This document shows, piece after piece, positions 24,801 through 33,034 of a stretch of 64,000 nt of DNA. A program made the position numbers and the translations under genes. A model generated the notes under the pieces. The model did no database searches. It had not been told where the DNA came from and saw nothing but the letters and a program-made list of their open reading frames with translations. How positions within the stretch are numbered: position 1 is the first letter of the stretch; every line of letters starts with the position of its first letter. Source of the stretch: Typhlomys cinereus (lineage: Eukaryota; Chordata; Mammalia; Rodentia; Platacanthomyidae); assembly GCA_023101885.1 (NCBI GenBank), contig JALPQD010000405.1:1120722-1184721 (forward strand), in the 5' to 3' direction.

Positions 24801-26268
24801 ACGTTAGAAAAGCCCCCTTATCTAGGCAGCCAAACATCCAAAGGGCAACAAATGGCTTTAACTTGGGCTTTTGGCCGCTGAAGGAATTTGAGTTTTCAAA
24901 CCACAAACTTGCCATACGGTGGTTTTCACGTTTTCCACCATCCCAGTGGAAGTCACTAGGTTTTCCTTCACTGATACTCATTTCTCCAACAGCAGCAGAT
25001 ATTCTGCTGCCTGCCCTTTGCACATTCAAACCTTTAAGGCTGCCAACACAGCTCTCCTCTATCAAGCAAACCAGTCCATTGTCTTTATATTCAGCTTTAC
25101 CAAAGTCCTTGTTCCTCTCATCACAAATTGGGCCCAAACAATCTCTCTCAGCAGTTGGCCCACTAAACTCTGAAGAACGGTATTTGTAAATCCACAAAGT
25201 GAAAATTCTCAGCATTTCCAACCTTGTCCAGTGAAACCGTTCAAAAGCCACAAAGTCCACATAGTCAGATTTATCAGCAACACCTCACTTCTGGTACCAA
25301 AGTCTGTTGCAGTCAGCCTGCATGGTTGCTGATAAATGACCATCACATAGCTTAAGGGAACAAGGAGTTATTTCTTACAATAATCTGGTTACAGTTCATA
25401 GTCCTGCTTGACAGAGAGCATGCACCAACACCAGGGCCGAGGGAACTGGCCACACCATTACCACATAACGGCTGAGAGATGGACAATCCTTACTTGCCAG
25501 ACCAGCATGTCTGGCCAAGTATACAGAAGGATGCCAACTTTCTCAACCAGCTCTTTGTGATTTATCCAGGGCCTAATCCCACCCACCATGGGCTGAGTCT
25601 TCCCCATCAGCCAGACAATCTCCTTCAGGTTTGCTCTGGGCTTAACTCAACCATCAACTCTCTACAACTGTGTCCAGAATTCAAACCCTCAACCGTTAAG
25701 TTGATACCTGTGCCTAACTATAACACCAAATATCAATCATACCTCTATGATATGTCAGGCACTGGAAGCCCATCCCATAGGAGCCCAGACAGCCTCAGGA
25801 CACAACCCCCCCCCCATCTGCTGATAAGTTCCAAATAAATAAGGCTGGGCGTGTCACTCAGTGAGTGGCAGACACTTGCCTAGCATGTGTAAGGCTCTGG
25901 GTTCAGTCCCACAGTACTGCAACAAGGATAATTTTTAAAAATCCAAAGAAGTGAGTAAGAAGATGAAGACAAAAGTCCAGCGTGCCCCACTTAGGTATCT
26001 GCCTGATGCCCAAAGTTGCAGGCCTGTGGGTAGTCAGGCCAGAAAAGGAAGTAGAGTTTTTCAAAGCCCCCTTCAGGAAAGCCTAGGCCGCTGGTAGATA
26101 CTGCACCACGGCTTTTATATAAACCAAAAAGCTGTTCGGCTTGAAAATTTGTAGCACGTTAAGAGTAGATGAGGGAAAAACCCAGAAGCTCAGTTATGAG
26201 ATATGGGGTCTGAAACATTGCAGATCCGTGGGATCGCATGGGCTTGAGCTTCCGGGGCTTCCCTGACA

Positions 26269-26299
<31 letters not shown>

Positions 26300-26411
26300 G
26301 CAGGATGAGAAGCTCACTAAGGAGGAAATATTGGACAACTGGAACATGTTCGTTGGGAGCCAAGCTACCAATTATGGGGAAGACCTCACAAAAAATCATG
26401 ATGAGCTTTGA
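10560..26411 (+). CDS. Rcn1: Reticulocalbin-1, six-exon coding region (331 aa)
   Basis: The CDS is join(10560..10813, 15737..15930, 17450..17628, 19757..19817, 23319..23518, 26304..26411), 996 nt including TGA. Every intron is GT-AG and all phases fit. The product is a Ca2+-binding protein of the CREC family that resides in the ER lumen. Residues 1-29 form an Arg-rich then Leu/Ala-rich signal peptide. N53-Q-S55 is an N-glycosylation sequon. Six EF-hand loops lie at about residues 92-103, 128-139, 179-190, 216-227, 257-268 and 293-304. The protein ends in HDEL, the ER-retrieval signal. Its length equals that of human RCN1 as I remember it, and most residues match. No frameshift or stop interrupts it. 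The family is known to act in the secretory pathway as a low-affinity Ca2+ binder and chaperone-like factor; that role is established knowledge, not visible here. Identification is near certain. Confidence 0.97.
13805..13930 (-). repeat. SINE tail remnant with (TG)n tract
   Basis: ATTTTATTTATTTTATCTG, then (TG)n at about 13831-13859 and CCTTGTGGAGGACCAAG, antisense to the 3' half of a B3-type SINE. Confidence 0.5.
14106..14470 (+). repeat. Old B2-superfamily SINE interrupted by a younger truncated SINE
   Basis: The head GGGGCTTGGGAGAGATGGTT runs to about 14195 and resumes at 14300 (CAGAGCAAAGCAAAAAGGAG, GATGATTCCCGATGTCACCC). The break is the insert at 14196-14284. Confidence 0.7.
14196..14284 (+). 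repeat. Severely 5'-truncated young SINE, nested
   Basis: Only the last 90 bp are present (GTGGTTCTACACACAC, (CA)n, AATAATAATAAAATTTTTTT). It is bounded by AAAAATGCTGGGCAA at 14181-14195 and 14285-14299, a perfect 15-bp duplication. Confidence 0.8.
14490..14735 (+). repeat. B2-superfamily SINE
   Basis: ATGGTTCAGAGGTTAAGACT, CTCAGATCCCACGTAAAAAC and AGAGCCTGGGAAATCCCAGA in order. The 5' end is slightly truncated. Confidence 0.7.
14745..14965 (-). repeat. B3-like SINE with (GT)n(GA)n tail
   Basis: The tail is (GT)n then (GA)n at about 14752-14812 on the + strand, followed by GTGGACATCAGAGGACAATG, TTGGAGATTGAACTCAGG and AAGCCATTTTATCAGCCC. Confidence 0.75.
15262..15535 (-). repeat. Young B2-superfamily SINE
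   Basis: Flanked by GAAAGGCTAAATTTTTAA at 15244-15261 and 15536-15553 (18-bp duplication). Full-length copy, about 200 bp upstream of Rcn1 exon 2. Confidence 0.9.
15737..15930 (+). CDS. Rcn1: Rcn1 coding exon 2 (EF-hands 1 and 2)
   Basis: The acceptor is CCGCAG|G after a C/T-rich tract and the donor is CTAG|GTAAGG. The exon encodes Gly85 to the first base of Gly150. It holds EF loop 1 (D92-S-D94-G-D96-G, ending E103) and EF loop 2 (D128-R-D130-K-D132-D, ending E139). In loop 2 the usual Gly at position 6 is Asp, as in other RCN1 proteins. Confidence 0.95.
16357..16490 (+). repeat. Intronic segmental repeat, copy A
   Basis: Begins ACTTGGAAACTGGACCTTGA and ends ATGGGCAGAGTTTGGATA. It matches copy B at 16865-16989, about 508 bp downstream, with substitutions and a purine-tract length difference. 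Confidence 0.85.
16865..16989 (+). repeat. Intronic segmental repeat, copy B
   Basis: Begins ACTTGGAAACTGGACCTTGA and ends ATGGGCAGAGTTTGGACA. It directly precedes the minisatellite. Confidence 0.85.
17020..17370 (+). repeat. Minisatellite, 22-25 bp unit, Rcn1 intron 2
   Basis: I count fourteen copies of the core GCTCCTGCATTRGAAG joined by variable purine linkers (GGAGGT, GAGAGT, GGACAGT), plus a degenerate copy at each end. The core is almost invariant (two or three copies have A for G in ATTGG). It stops about 80 bp before exon 3. Confidence 0.93.
17450..17628 (+). CDS. Rcn1: Rcn1 coding exon 3 (EF-hand 3)
   Basis: The acceptor is CCCACAG|GAAACC and the donor is GGTTTTG|GTGAGA. The exon encodes residues 150-209, with EF loop 3 at 179-190 ([12 protein letters not shown]). 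It ends in phase 0. It begins only about 80 bp after the minisatellite array at 17020-17370. Confidence 0.95.
18400..18450 (+). repeat. Triplicated 17-bp unit
   Basis: AAGAATCATTTCTTTTC occurs three times head to tail; the third copy ends in T. Confidence 0.9.
18703..18955 (+). repeat. Tandem duplication with intervening (GT)n
   Basis: Copy one at 18703-18800 and copy two at 18861-18955 share CATGTCTGTGTGCATGCATG and a CTTGATTAAGCTTCAC-like block, ending in ATTCTTG / GTTCTTG. A (GT)n tract of about 45 bp lies between. Confidence 0.8.
18958..19132 (-). repeat. B3-like SINE
   Basis: TTTATTCATTTATTTGAGAA, GTGGAGGTCAGAGAACAAC and GTGAACTGTCTCGCTGGTCC are antisense B3 landmarks. Confidence 0.7.
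19757..19817 (+). CDS. Rcn1: Rcn1 coding exon 4 (EF-hand 4)
   Basis: This is a short 61-nt exon with acceptor TTCCTAG|GAAACG and donor ATCG|GTGAGT. It encodes [20 protein letters not shown] plus the first base of Ala230. The canonical EF loop 4 spans residues 216-227. Confidence 0.95.
19986..20375 (+). mobile_element. 5'-truncated L1-like 3'-end insertion with target duplication
   Basis: A G-rich 390-bp insert ends in AATAATAATAATAAATCT plus an A-run. It is bounded by AAGTCCTTGAACTC (19972-19985) and AAGTCCTTGAGCTC (20376-20389). The purine-rich tract before the tail (GGGATGGGAAAGAGGGGGG) resembles L1 3' UTRs. It starts about 170 bp after Rcn1 exon 4. Confidence 0.65.
21808..22078 (+). repeat. 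Older tRNA-derived SINE
   Basis: Head GGGGCTGGGGCGTGGCTTGG, then CTGAGTTTGGATCCCCAAC, GTAATACTAGTGCTGGGAAG and GAGGAAGACACCTGATAAAG. Confidence 0.65.
22263..22446 (-). repeat. B3-like SINE
   Basis: ACTTTATTTATTCATCGAG, ACCAGAGAACAACTTTCAG and CTTACCCGTTGAACTATCTC, antisense B3 landmarks. Confidence 0.7.
22775..22941 (+). repeat. tRNA-derived SINE
   Basis: GGGGGTCCACAAGATAACTC head, AGTTCAGTCTCAGGAAATC, then a short TCTCTCTC and (AATA)n tail. Confidence 0.6.
23319..23518 (+). CDS. Rcn1: Rcn1 coding exon 5 (EF-hand 5)
   Basis: The acceptor is TCTCCTAG|CGGATATG and the donor is AACAAG|GTAAGT. The exon encodes residues 230-296. EF loop 5 is at 257-268 ([12 protein letters not shown]). The first four residues of loop 6 (D293-K-N-K) lie at its end, so EF-hand 6 is split by intron 5. 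Confidence 0.95.
23698..24118 (-). repeat. 3' LTR of the intron-5 MaLR
   Basis: Left-hand copy. It shares with the right-hand copy the sequence around CATAACGGCTGAGAGATGGA and TACAGAAGGATGCCAAC. On the - strand it is the 3' LTR. Confidence 0.85.
25305..25725 (-). repeat. 5' LTR of the intron-5 MaLR
   Basis: Right-hand copy. On the - strand it is the 5' LTR and is followed directly by the primer-binding region at about 25280-25304. Confidence 0.85.
25843..25935 (+). repeat. ID-like SINE
   Basis: GGCTGGGCGTGTCACTCAG, CACTTGCCTAGCATGTGTA and GGGTTCAGTCCCACAG follow the BC1/ID head closely, with an A-rich end. Confidence 0.75.
26268..26303 (+). repeat. (TC)n microsatellite forming the intron-5 polypyrimidine tract
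   Basis: An uninterrupted CT-dinucleotide run of about 12 units, then TTTCTCTCTGCAG and exon 6. No other purine interrupts the run. Confidence 0.9.
26304..26411 (+). CDS. Rcn1: Rcn1 coding exon 6 (EF-hand 6 and HDEL)
   Basis: The acceptor is CTCTGCAG|GATGAG, directly preceded by a (TC)n microsatellite. The exon encodes the rest of EF loop 6 (to E304), the segment [19 protein letters not shown] and the C-terminal HDEL retrieval signal, then TGA at 26409-26411. Confidence 0.96.
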   Translation, partial: DEKLTKEEILDNWNMFVGSQATNYGEDLTKNHDEL

Positions 26412-27395
26412 TAGACCCTTGGGCCCTCATGCGGCCCACTTGTGAGCTTTCTTCATTTGTCTTGGATGATTGCTACAGTGGTCAAATTTACAGCTGTCAT
26501 GTCCTTAAAAGAGCAAGATTATACCTCAGATTGGGGTCAAAAGTATTTTTCACTCCATATTTACTGGAAAATAGTCATTTTTTTTCAGTAATATTTCTCT
26601 CGAAGCACATTAAAATCTTGGCAAATTCGCAGTTCTCTGTAGGGGGATACATGGCTGTGACATGACTTCATTAGCATTTATTCACCCCCTCAACTAAATT
26701 TAAAGGAAAGGGGAATACACTTTAAAAGAGCCATGGCGTTGGGTGGGTTGGGGCGCGGTGCACAGAGAGGGTTGACTGGCGTTTGAACTCTCAGGTCTCT
26801 CTGCTTGCCACTGCGAAGCAGTGGTGTTGACTTAAGTGAGTTTATTTTGGAGCAAGCATGGTGTTTCACGCCTCTCGACTTTCTAGTTAGAACTGTCACT
26901 GTAGATGCTGTATCAACTTGTGTGCATTCTTCTGTATGGGCTTGCTAATGTGTGCAACAAATCCACATTTTTGTTTTGTTTTGTTTTTATAAGAAGAAGC
27001 AATCATGAATGAAAATGTGAAGAGGGGAGGAAGTTTAGAAGTAGGAAAAAGATGAAATGCCAGGTGCTCGGAGAACTCTAGGAGCATGGTCAGCAATTTT
27101 ACTGTACTTGAGTAGTTCTTGACATGTAAATGAGGTCCATCTGACTTTCGAGATAGTGACTAGAAATACAGTCCTATTGCTCCATGATCCTGTCTGAGAA
27201 TGAGGCTGTGGGGTTCTGGGGAATTCATCTACTGATTCCGGGATCCCTGGGCCTCTGTGATTGATGCCACAAAAATCAGGACAAGGAGATGATCCTCGAG
27301 TCGTGGACCAAGAACTGGCAGGAACAACGGTCGCAGGTTGACATTCCGCCTTGTAAGGAAAGAAGCGAGCGAAATAAAAGATTCCTTTAAGGATC
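26412..27395 (+). other. Rcn1: Rcn1 3' untranslated region (end inferred)
   Basis: This is about 980 bp of non-coding sequence between the TGA and the AATAAA at 27373, with no recognisable interspersed repeat. An ATTAAA at 26609-26614 could serve as an earlier, weaker poly(A) signal. The 3' boundary is inferred from the signal position, not seen directly. Confidence 0.6.
27373..27378 (+). terminator. Rcn1: Candidate Rcn1 poly(A) signal AATAAA
   Basis: A canonical AATAAA sits in GCGAAATAAAAGATTCC and is followed within about 25-40 bp by a T/G-rich stretch (CTGTGTCTTGTCTTTG), which suits cleavage-factor binding. Cleavage would fall near 27390-27400. Confidence 0.6.
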
Positions 27396-27989
27396 TCCCA
27401 CTGTGTCTTGTCTTTGACTTCACCGAAACTACCCGTGACTTCAGCATTTCTAATTAAACAGGGCAAGGAGAACCCAGGCCCCAGTTATTAGGATATTCAG
27501 AATATATCCACAGTCATTAACATAGTCAGTACACACTTTATAGTGTGCATTCTGTGCAGTTAGGGTACTTGCAATCATTTTCAGTGCAAGATCTTTGTGA
27601 GGCAGGTATTAATTGGATAGTGTAGATTTCTAACTAGGGCCTATGAGTTCCTCCTCCATCCTGGACACCATCTCTTTACCCCTCTTTTACAAGCCACACT
27701 CCAGTCTCATTGATCTGGTCCTAGAACATGCAGATCTTTCCCGGGTCAGGCACTTTGCCTCAGTTGTCCAGAGATTCAGGTCATACATTGATACAGGTAA
27801 CATGTACCTCAAAGAGGCCTTCCATCCCCATAGTTTTAAGGAGTCCCTGATTATGCCCCCTCATATCCGTGCTTTGTATTTTCTTCTTGGAATGCTTAAC
27901 CATTTATTTTTGTTTCCAAACACTGCTGTCTAGATTACTACAACATGGGTAGTTTGAGGCGACAGAAACTTAAACCAATGGTTCTGGAG

Positions 27990-28560
27990 ACCAGAGTGTG
28001 AAGTGAGAGTTAGTAATTATGCTCCTCTTGCAATCATAAGGACCTGAGTTCAATCCCTAGCATCCATGTACAAAAACCAGGCAACCTGGCACATGCTTGG
28101 AATTCCAGACAAATAGATCCCAGTGGGCTGCTAACCAACCAGTGTGTTTGGTGAGTTCCAGGTTAGTGAGAGAGAGTTTTCAAAAACAAGGCAGACATGG
28201 GGCTGAAGAGGTGGCTCAGGGGTTAAATCTCTGCCTTGCAGGCAGAAGGTCCTGAGTTCGGATCCTAGACCCCACGTATAGACGCCAGGCGGAAGCGCAG
28301 GCGGCCTGTGTTTCTGGTCCTGGTAGGGCAGAGCCTGTGAATCCCGGGGCAGAGTAAACGAGGAGGTGGAGGCGTCCATGGTGGTTCTACACACGCGCGC
28401 ACACACACACACAATTAAATAAAATAAAAAAACAAAAACAAGGCAGACAATGCCTAACGCACAACCATTGAGATTGTCCTACAAACTCCGTATGTGCACA
28501 TACATGCAAGTACACTACACACACACGCGCACACACACACACGCACACATATACACAGAA
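27990..28560 (+). repeat. Old tRNA-derived SINE containing a nested young SINE
   Basis: The old copy has AAGGACCTGAGTTCAATCCC and ACCAGGCAACCTGGCACATG before the insert, and GTATGTGCACATACATGC with a (CA)n tail after it. The nested young copy is listed separately. Confidence 0.65.
28199..28433 (+). repeat. Young B2-superfamily SINE, nested
   Basis: Flanked by CAAAAACAAGGCAGACA at 28181-28197 and 28433-28449 (17-bp duplication). Head GGGGCTGAAGAGGTGGCTCA; tail CACACAATTAAATAAAATAA. Confidence 0.92.
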
Positions 28561-31487
28561 GAAAGTATCAGTTAACAGCTATGTTTCCTCCCAAGGCCCT
28601 AGGACAAAATCTCCCTGTTCCTGCTCTCAGCTGCTGAGTTTCTTAGCTTGTGGCTCGATCTTGCTGGGCCTCTGACTTCACATGAACTTTAACCTTTCCC
28701 CGGGTGTTTTCCCTTGAGGTATCTCTTACAAAGACACTTCTCTGGATTTAGGGCCCTCTGCATGATCAGGATAAGCCCATCTTGGGGTTCTTAATTACAC
28801 CTAAAAAAGTCATGTGAGTGAGAGTAAGGGAGGTAGGTGTATCTTTTTCCGTGGGGGTGGGGAGCAAGTGGGTACCATTCTACTGACTACACCATTAGAC
28901 AGTGTCTTGTTTGCACACCTGCACCCCAAGCTGAACTGTAAACCACACTGAGCTGGTCTGTTTTATCTGCTGCTTCTCAGGACCTGAATGGCAGAGTCTG
29001 GATTAAAAAAAAAAAGTAATTATAAATGAACAATGAGAAGCTTGAGTTTTAAATGAAGGACATCCCTCCCCCACAGTCTATAAAAATTTAAAAATAGCTA
29101 ACTATTAGATTGCCACAGCTGGTGCCGGGGCCAGAACTCAAATCTAGGTGTTTCTGGCTTTGAAAAGTCAGTGATTCAGTATTTTTGCAGTGCTCATCTG
29201 ACTCTAGGGGGCTTTCTCCTGGCTTCTTCACTCTCTTTTAGCATATGATCACAAGGCTAGAGAATAATACTCTTTAGCTGGAAATAGTCTAGTTCTCCCT
29301 CACGCCTTTCCTCTCTCTCCTTCCCTCCTTTTTATTTTTAATTAACTGTATGTGTATGGACGAATGTGCACATGTGGTGAGATCACAACTTCAGTGTTGG
29401 AGCTGCTTCTCCCTTTCCACCTTTATGTTGGTTCCAGGCCTCAAACTCAGGTCATCGGTCTTTTGCAAAAGCGAGAGCTTTTATCTGCTGAGCCCTCTTG
29501 CCAGCCCCCCCCCCTTTGTGACTGTTCGCTGTGCTGCCCAGGAAGTCTTGAATTCTGTTCACCATCTGCTTGTCTCAGCCTAGCAAGTGCTTTGTAAACT
29601 GCCATGCCCCAAATTAGACCTTTTCCCAACCCCTACACCCTCCTCCCCAAGAAAAGAAAACAGGAAAATAATATTATGTAGCCTGACTACAACCATCCCA
29701 AGTTTACAGGGTGTTCTTAATCCTTTTTCCCCAGGAAAGAGAATCCTGGTTGATTATACTCAGTTGTACATTATGGGACATGAGGTATATTTGGAGCACT
29801 AAGTTTTTCCTTTCAAGTCACCACACATAAAAATACTCAGGACTTGGTGCTTCCGGGGTTGAATTTAACACTATTTGAAGAAAGAAAACCTTAGCCAGGG
29901 GACCTAACGGTTAACATGGTGATTTGTAAAACCTTAGATTTCTAATGAGGTCTGACTGCTCCATAGAAGACATACTTTGTTTCTAGGTAACATTTCAAGT
30001 CTTATGAGCAAATACTACGAAATGGATTTGTAATGGGAAATACTGTAATGTCACAAGGCATAATCTAGTGCTTAACGTGACGGAACATATTAATTGCTAG
30101 GAGCCATATTCTGTCTAAGCCAAACATGAGCACACATTTCAAACCTCGTCTTTCACTGTGGGTTTGCAAATGACTCACAGAGTGTGATGAAAGGTAGTTA
30201 GAAAATCTGCAGTATCTGAAGGGTTGCTTCACCTGCTTGGTTTGCTGCAGTTGGTCCCTCATTAGCAAATACTCAAGTCATATCCACTCAGAAGTGCCCA
30301 GTGCCAGGAACAACGTGGAACTTGTTAGCAGCCCTCTCCAACGTCTTGTGAAGTGGTAAGTGGCTGATTTCTTTTTAAGTCTCTGGATTCATTCACCCGT
30401 TTCTTAACATCCCACCCATCGTTCTCCAAGAACAAGCAACTGAGCTTTGGCTCTCTCCAGAGTTATTTTAAAATGAGTCTACGGTGCCAGAACTTTCCAC
30501 CAAAATCCAGTGAGGGTCATGATGTTCACAACTTTGGCTCACATCAAAGTATTAAAAATTTAGCACTGGAAAGTGCATGTGGTCAGCATTCACTCACGAT
30601 ATTGGCCCAAATGCGGGGCTATTTATAAAGAAACTATCCACACTCTCAGTTCTGCCCAGTTCCGGGGATGCACTCAGCATAATGCATCCATTTCCCCTTG
30701 CAGTTGTTTATGGCTGTAACTCCTCATATAAACCAGAAAAGTGTCTGATTCATCACAGAAGCACGTAAAAGAAAATGAATGTAGTGGGTATATTTTCCTA
30801 GCTTGACAGCATTAGTGTAGTTGGGGACATTTCAGTTTTCCTGGGGTAACAGTTGTCTTCCAGGCATAGCGTCTCTACTTAGACCTTGACTGTGCAACTC
30901 TTGCAATGACCCTAGAAACCCTACGAGGCTTTTGGAGGGAACAAACAAACAAACAAAAATCCCAAGAAGGTTGAAGTGGTTTATGCTGAGGTGACAAACA
31001 GCTCTCTTGTCCCTTTCTTTCTCAGGGTGTAGTTCTTCTTTTCTGAAGCCAGCCACAGTCTGGGCCGCTGTCCACAGCAGCAGTACCTATCATAGGGTGC
31101 CAGCCGCTCTTCACATCCACTCAGAGAGCGCTAAGCACAAAGGAGAACGCTGCCACCTGAAAGTGACTAGGATCACTGCTGCCCACGGTCCTGTGGAAGT
31201 CATTGGTGAGCAGGGTCTATGGTTGTTTTCCCTTTTTACAAATCAGGGACTCATGGGGAAAAAAGTAGTGTCAAACTCAACACAACTCAAAAACAGGACG
31301 GTAGGATCGTTGTCTAGCTCAGGATAGCTTTGTCAGTGGAGGGGATCTTTCAATCACTATCTTCCCCAAATCCCGGGCCACCTTCCCCGCACACTGAGAT
31401 TTAGGGAGACCCACTCTAAACTCTTCCTCTGGGCTACACTTCACAGAGGTCTAGGAGACCATGGGCCAAAGAGTTTTTGCGACTCAG
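28561..31487. other. Intergenic, mostly unique
   Basis: One B3-like SINE at 29336. The stretch 29840-31000 is free of recognisable repeats and carries no convincing open frame; 30540-30780 is AT-rich and could be regulatory, but nothing specific supports that. Confidence 0.5.
29336..29508 (-). repeat. B3-like SINE
   Basis: TTTAATTAACTGTATGTGT, CAGGCCTCAAACTCAGGTC and TCTGCTGAGCCCTCTTGCC, antisense B3 landmarks. Confidence 0.65.
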
Positions 31488-31502
31488 AATTAGTCCCATC
31501 CC

Positions 31503-31598
31503 GACATGCAAATTCGTGAAGCATTCCATATTTTGGGTGTATCCAGCATGTTATGAACTAATCTCTATTAAACCTATGACTTAACCAGTCCAAAAAAA
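31503..31598 (+). mobile_element. Chimeric retro-insertion: U6 snRNA 3' piece joined to a polyadenylated RNA end
   Basis: Positions 31503-31534 match the last 32 nt of U6 snRNA (GCAAATTCGTGAAGC and CCATATTTT, two differences). They are followed without a gap by 56 nt of unrelated sequence with ATTAAA at 31567-31572 and an A-run at 31592. The 15-bp duplication AATTAGTCCCATCCC flanks it at 31488-31502 and 31599-31613. This is the structure expected from template switching by the L1 machinery. Confidence 0.85.
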
Positions 31599-31777
31599 AA
31601 TTAGTCCCATCCCCATCTAGGGTGTACTCCAAGTCTCCACAGGACCTCAGAATTCACACCTAAATGGCTTCAGATAGCTCTCCAAGTGCTTCTAAACTGG
31701 AAGGTGTGTACACCAAGAGTAGCCAAGCCGGTGGACCCCATTTGACCATGGAAGCTGGGACGTCCTCAGGTACTGCT

Positions 31778-32097
31778 ATGGTTTGAAAGAGGCCTCCTAA
31801 GACTCATACACTGGAACCTAAGATGCAACGTCATGGCATTAACAGGTGAGATTTGTAGGAGGAGACAGTCAGAGGGTTGAAACTCTCTGAAAAGGAGCAG
31901 AGGGAACCAGACAGGCCCCCTTTTTGTTTATCAACTCTTCCATGATGTGTGGACACACAAGAAGACACCATTATAGAAGCTGAGAACAGCTCCTGACAGA
32001 TACTACATCTTACATCTCAGCCTCCAGAACTGTTAGGATCTCTTTTTATGAATCACTCAGGCTGAGGTATTGTGCTATAGAAAAAAGAACAGACTAA
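31778..32097 (+). mobile_element. MST/MLT1-like MaLR LTR
   Basis: It starts TGCTATGGTTTGAAAGAGG and ends in a stretch like AGAACAGACTAAG. In between it has the GAGACAGTCAGAGGGTTGAAAC and AAGACACCATTATAGAAGC blocks seen in old mammalian MaLR LTRs. Ends are approximate. Confidence 0.65.
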
Positions 32098-32538
32098 GGA
32101 ACACCTAAATGATGCCCATTGATAGGGAAAAAAATGGCATGATTCATCCACTGTTTGCTAGTTTTACTTCTATTCTGGGACCTCTTAAGTGCTAGAGGAG
32201 GCTCTGGGAAAAGTTGGTCCCCAGATAAAAATCTAGAAGCATCAGGTAAGTTCATGACAGAGCATTCTGAATGCTCATCCACTCCATATAAACAACAATT
32301 TTATTAACTGATCTATGAAAGCTCTTTACATATGTCAACATCAAAGAATAATTTTGTTCAGTTACTTCTTGGCTTCAACTGGTGACAACAGTGCCTGAAG
32401 ATAGATGGTATTATCAAAGAAGTACCAAAGATTTGTTATCTTGTTTTAAGCATATGAAAGAAAGATGGTTTTTCTAGCATTAAACTCATCTCTCAAAAAT
32501 AAAATAGAGGACAGATGTCTATTTACTGAAAGCTACGA

Positions 32539-33034
32539 AATTTAATGATTTAATTGGATTTCTGATATCTTTGTAAGTGTGCAACCTGCTGAGAAGATAC
32601 TGGCAAAGAAATAAAGAATCGCATGGGATGTGGAGAAGCCAGCCAGCGGTCTACAGGTGGAGAGTGGTTATGGAAGCGGATGCCTCTGTTACCACAGGTT
32701 TGAAGGCTGTGTGGGCAGACAGGATATCAGTGTGGGGTTTAAAGCCCAGCTTTGGACTCTGGATGCTTCACAGAAGGGAATGACTTCCTCAGCAAATCTC
32801 ATCTTCTTCTTGCAATGAGAATGGTACTTGCCTCTTTCACAGTTGTGGGTGCCTCTGAGAGAGAAACTCTACAGAGCACTTGACTGGGCCTGATGCAATG
32901 GGCTACTCCACCACTGGAGTCAGACGACTGTTATAAAAAATGTTTGAGGGATGAGAGTCACTTGCAGGGCAAAAATACATGCTAAGGAATGAAGAGAAAC
33001 CATGAGAACGATCTACATTATGACACGGTTGACA
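32539..33034 (-). other. Possible 3' UTR of the thioesterase-like gene
   Basis: This is repeat-free sequence downstream of the - strand stop codon. The nearest poly(A)-like hexamers on the - strand are ATTAAA motifs at about 32539-32556, with an AATAAA further out at about 32298. The extent of the UTR is a guess. Confidence 0.25.

Larger units (their letters stand above)
23698..25725 (-). mobile_element. Near-complete MaLR (MT-like) retrotransposon with two LTRs, antisense in Rcn1 intron 5
   Basis: Two direct copies of a 421-bp LTR (23698-24118 and 25305-25725) flank about 1.19 kb of internal sequence. Read on the - strand each LTR starts TGTTATAG and ends TGCAACA (TG...CA). Next to the 5' LTR the internal sequence reads TTTGGTACCAGAAGTGAGG, the typical ERVL/MaLR primer-binding region. 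A purine-rich stretch (AAGGGGTGGA) precedes the 3' LTR. Flanks are GCAAA on the left and CCAAA on the right, a 4/5 match to a 5-bp duplication. MaLRs lack intact gag or pol and move with helper enzymes. The LTRs differ by scattered substitutions and small indels, so the insertion is not recent. Confidence 0.85.
23519..26303 (+). other. Rcn1: Rcn1 intron 5
   Basis: A 2.8-kb intron mostly filled by a two-LTR MaLR element on the opposite strand (23698-25725), followed by an ID-like SINE (25843-25935). It ends in a (TC)n polypyrimidine tract at the acceptor. Just before the element, a 20-bp unit (GTGCTGTATAAGTAGC core) occurs twice at about 23619-23660. Confidence 0.85.

Noticed and set aside
24790..25260. 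A 156-codon - strand open frame
   Set aside because: It lies in the internal part of the intron-5 MaLR, a class without functional proteins; no gag or pol motif was recognised.
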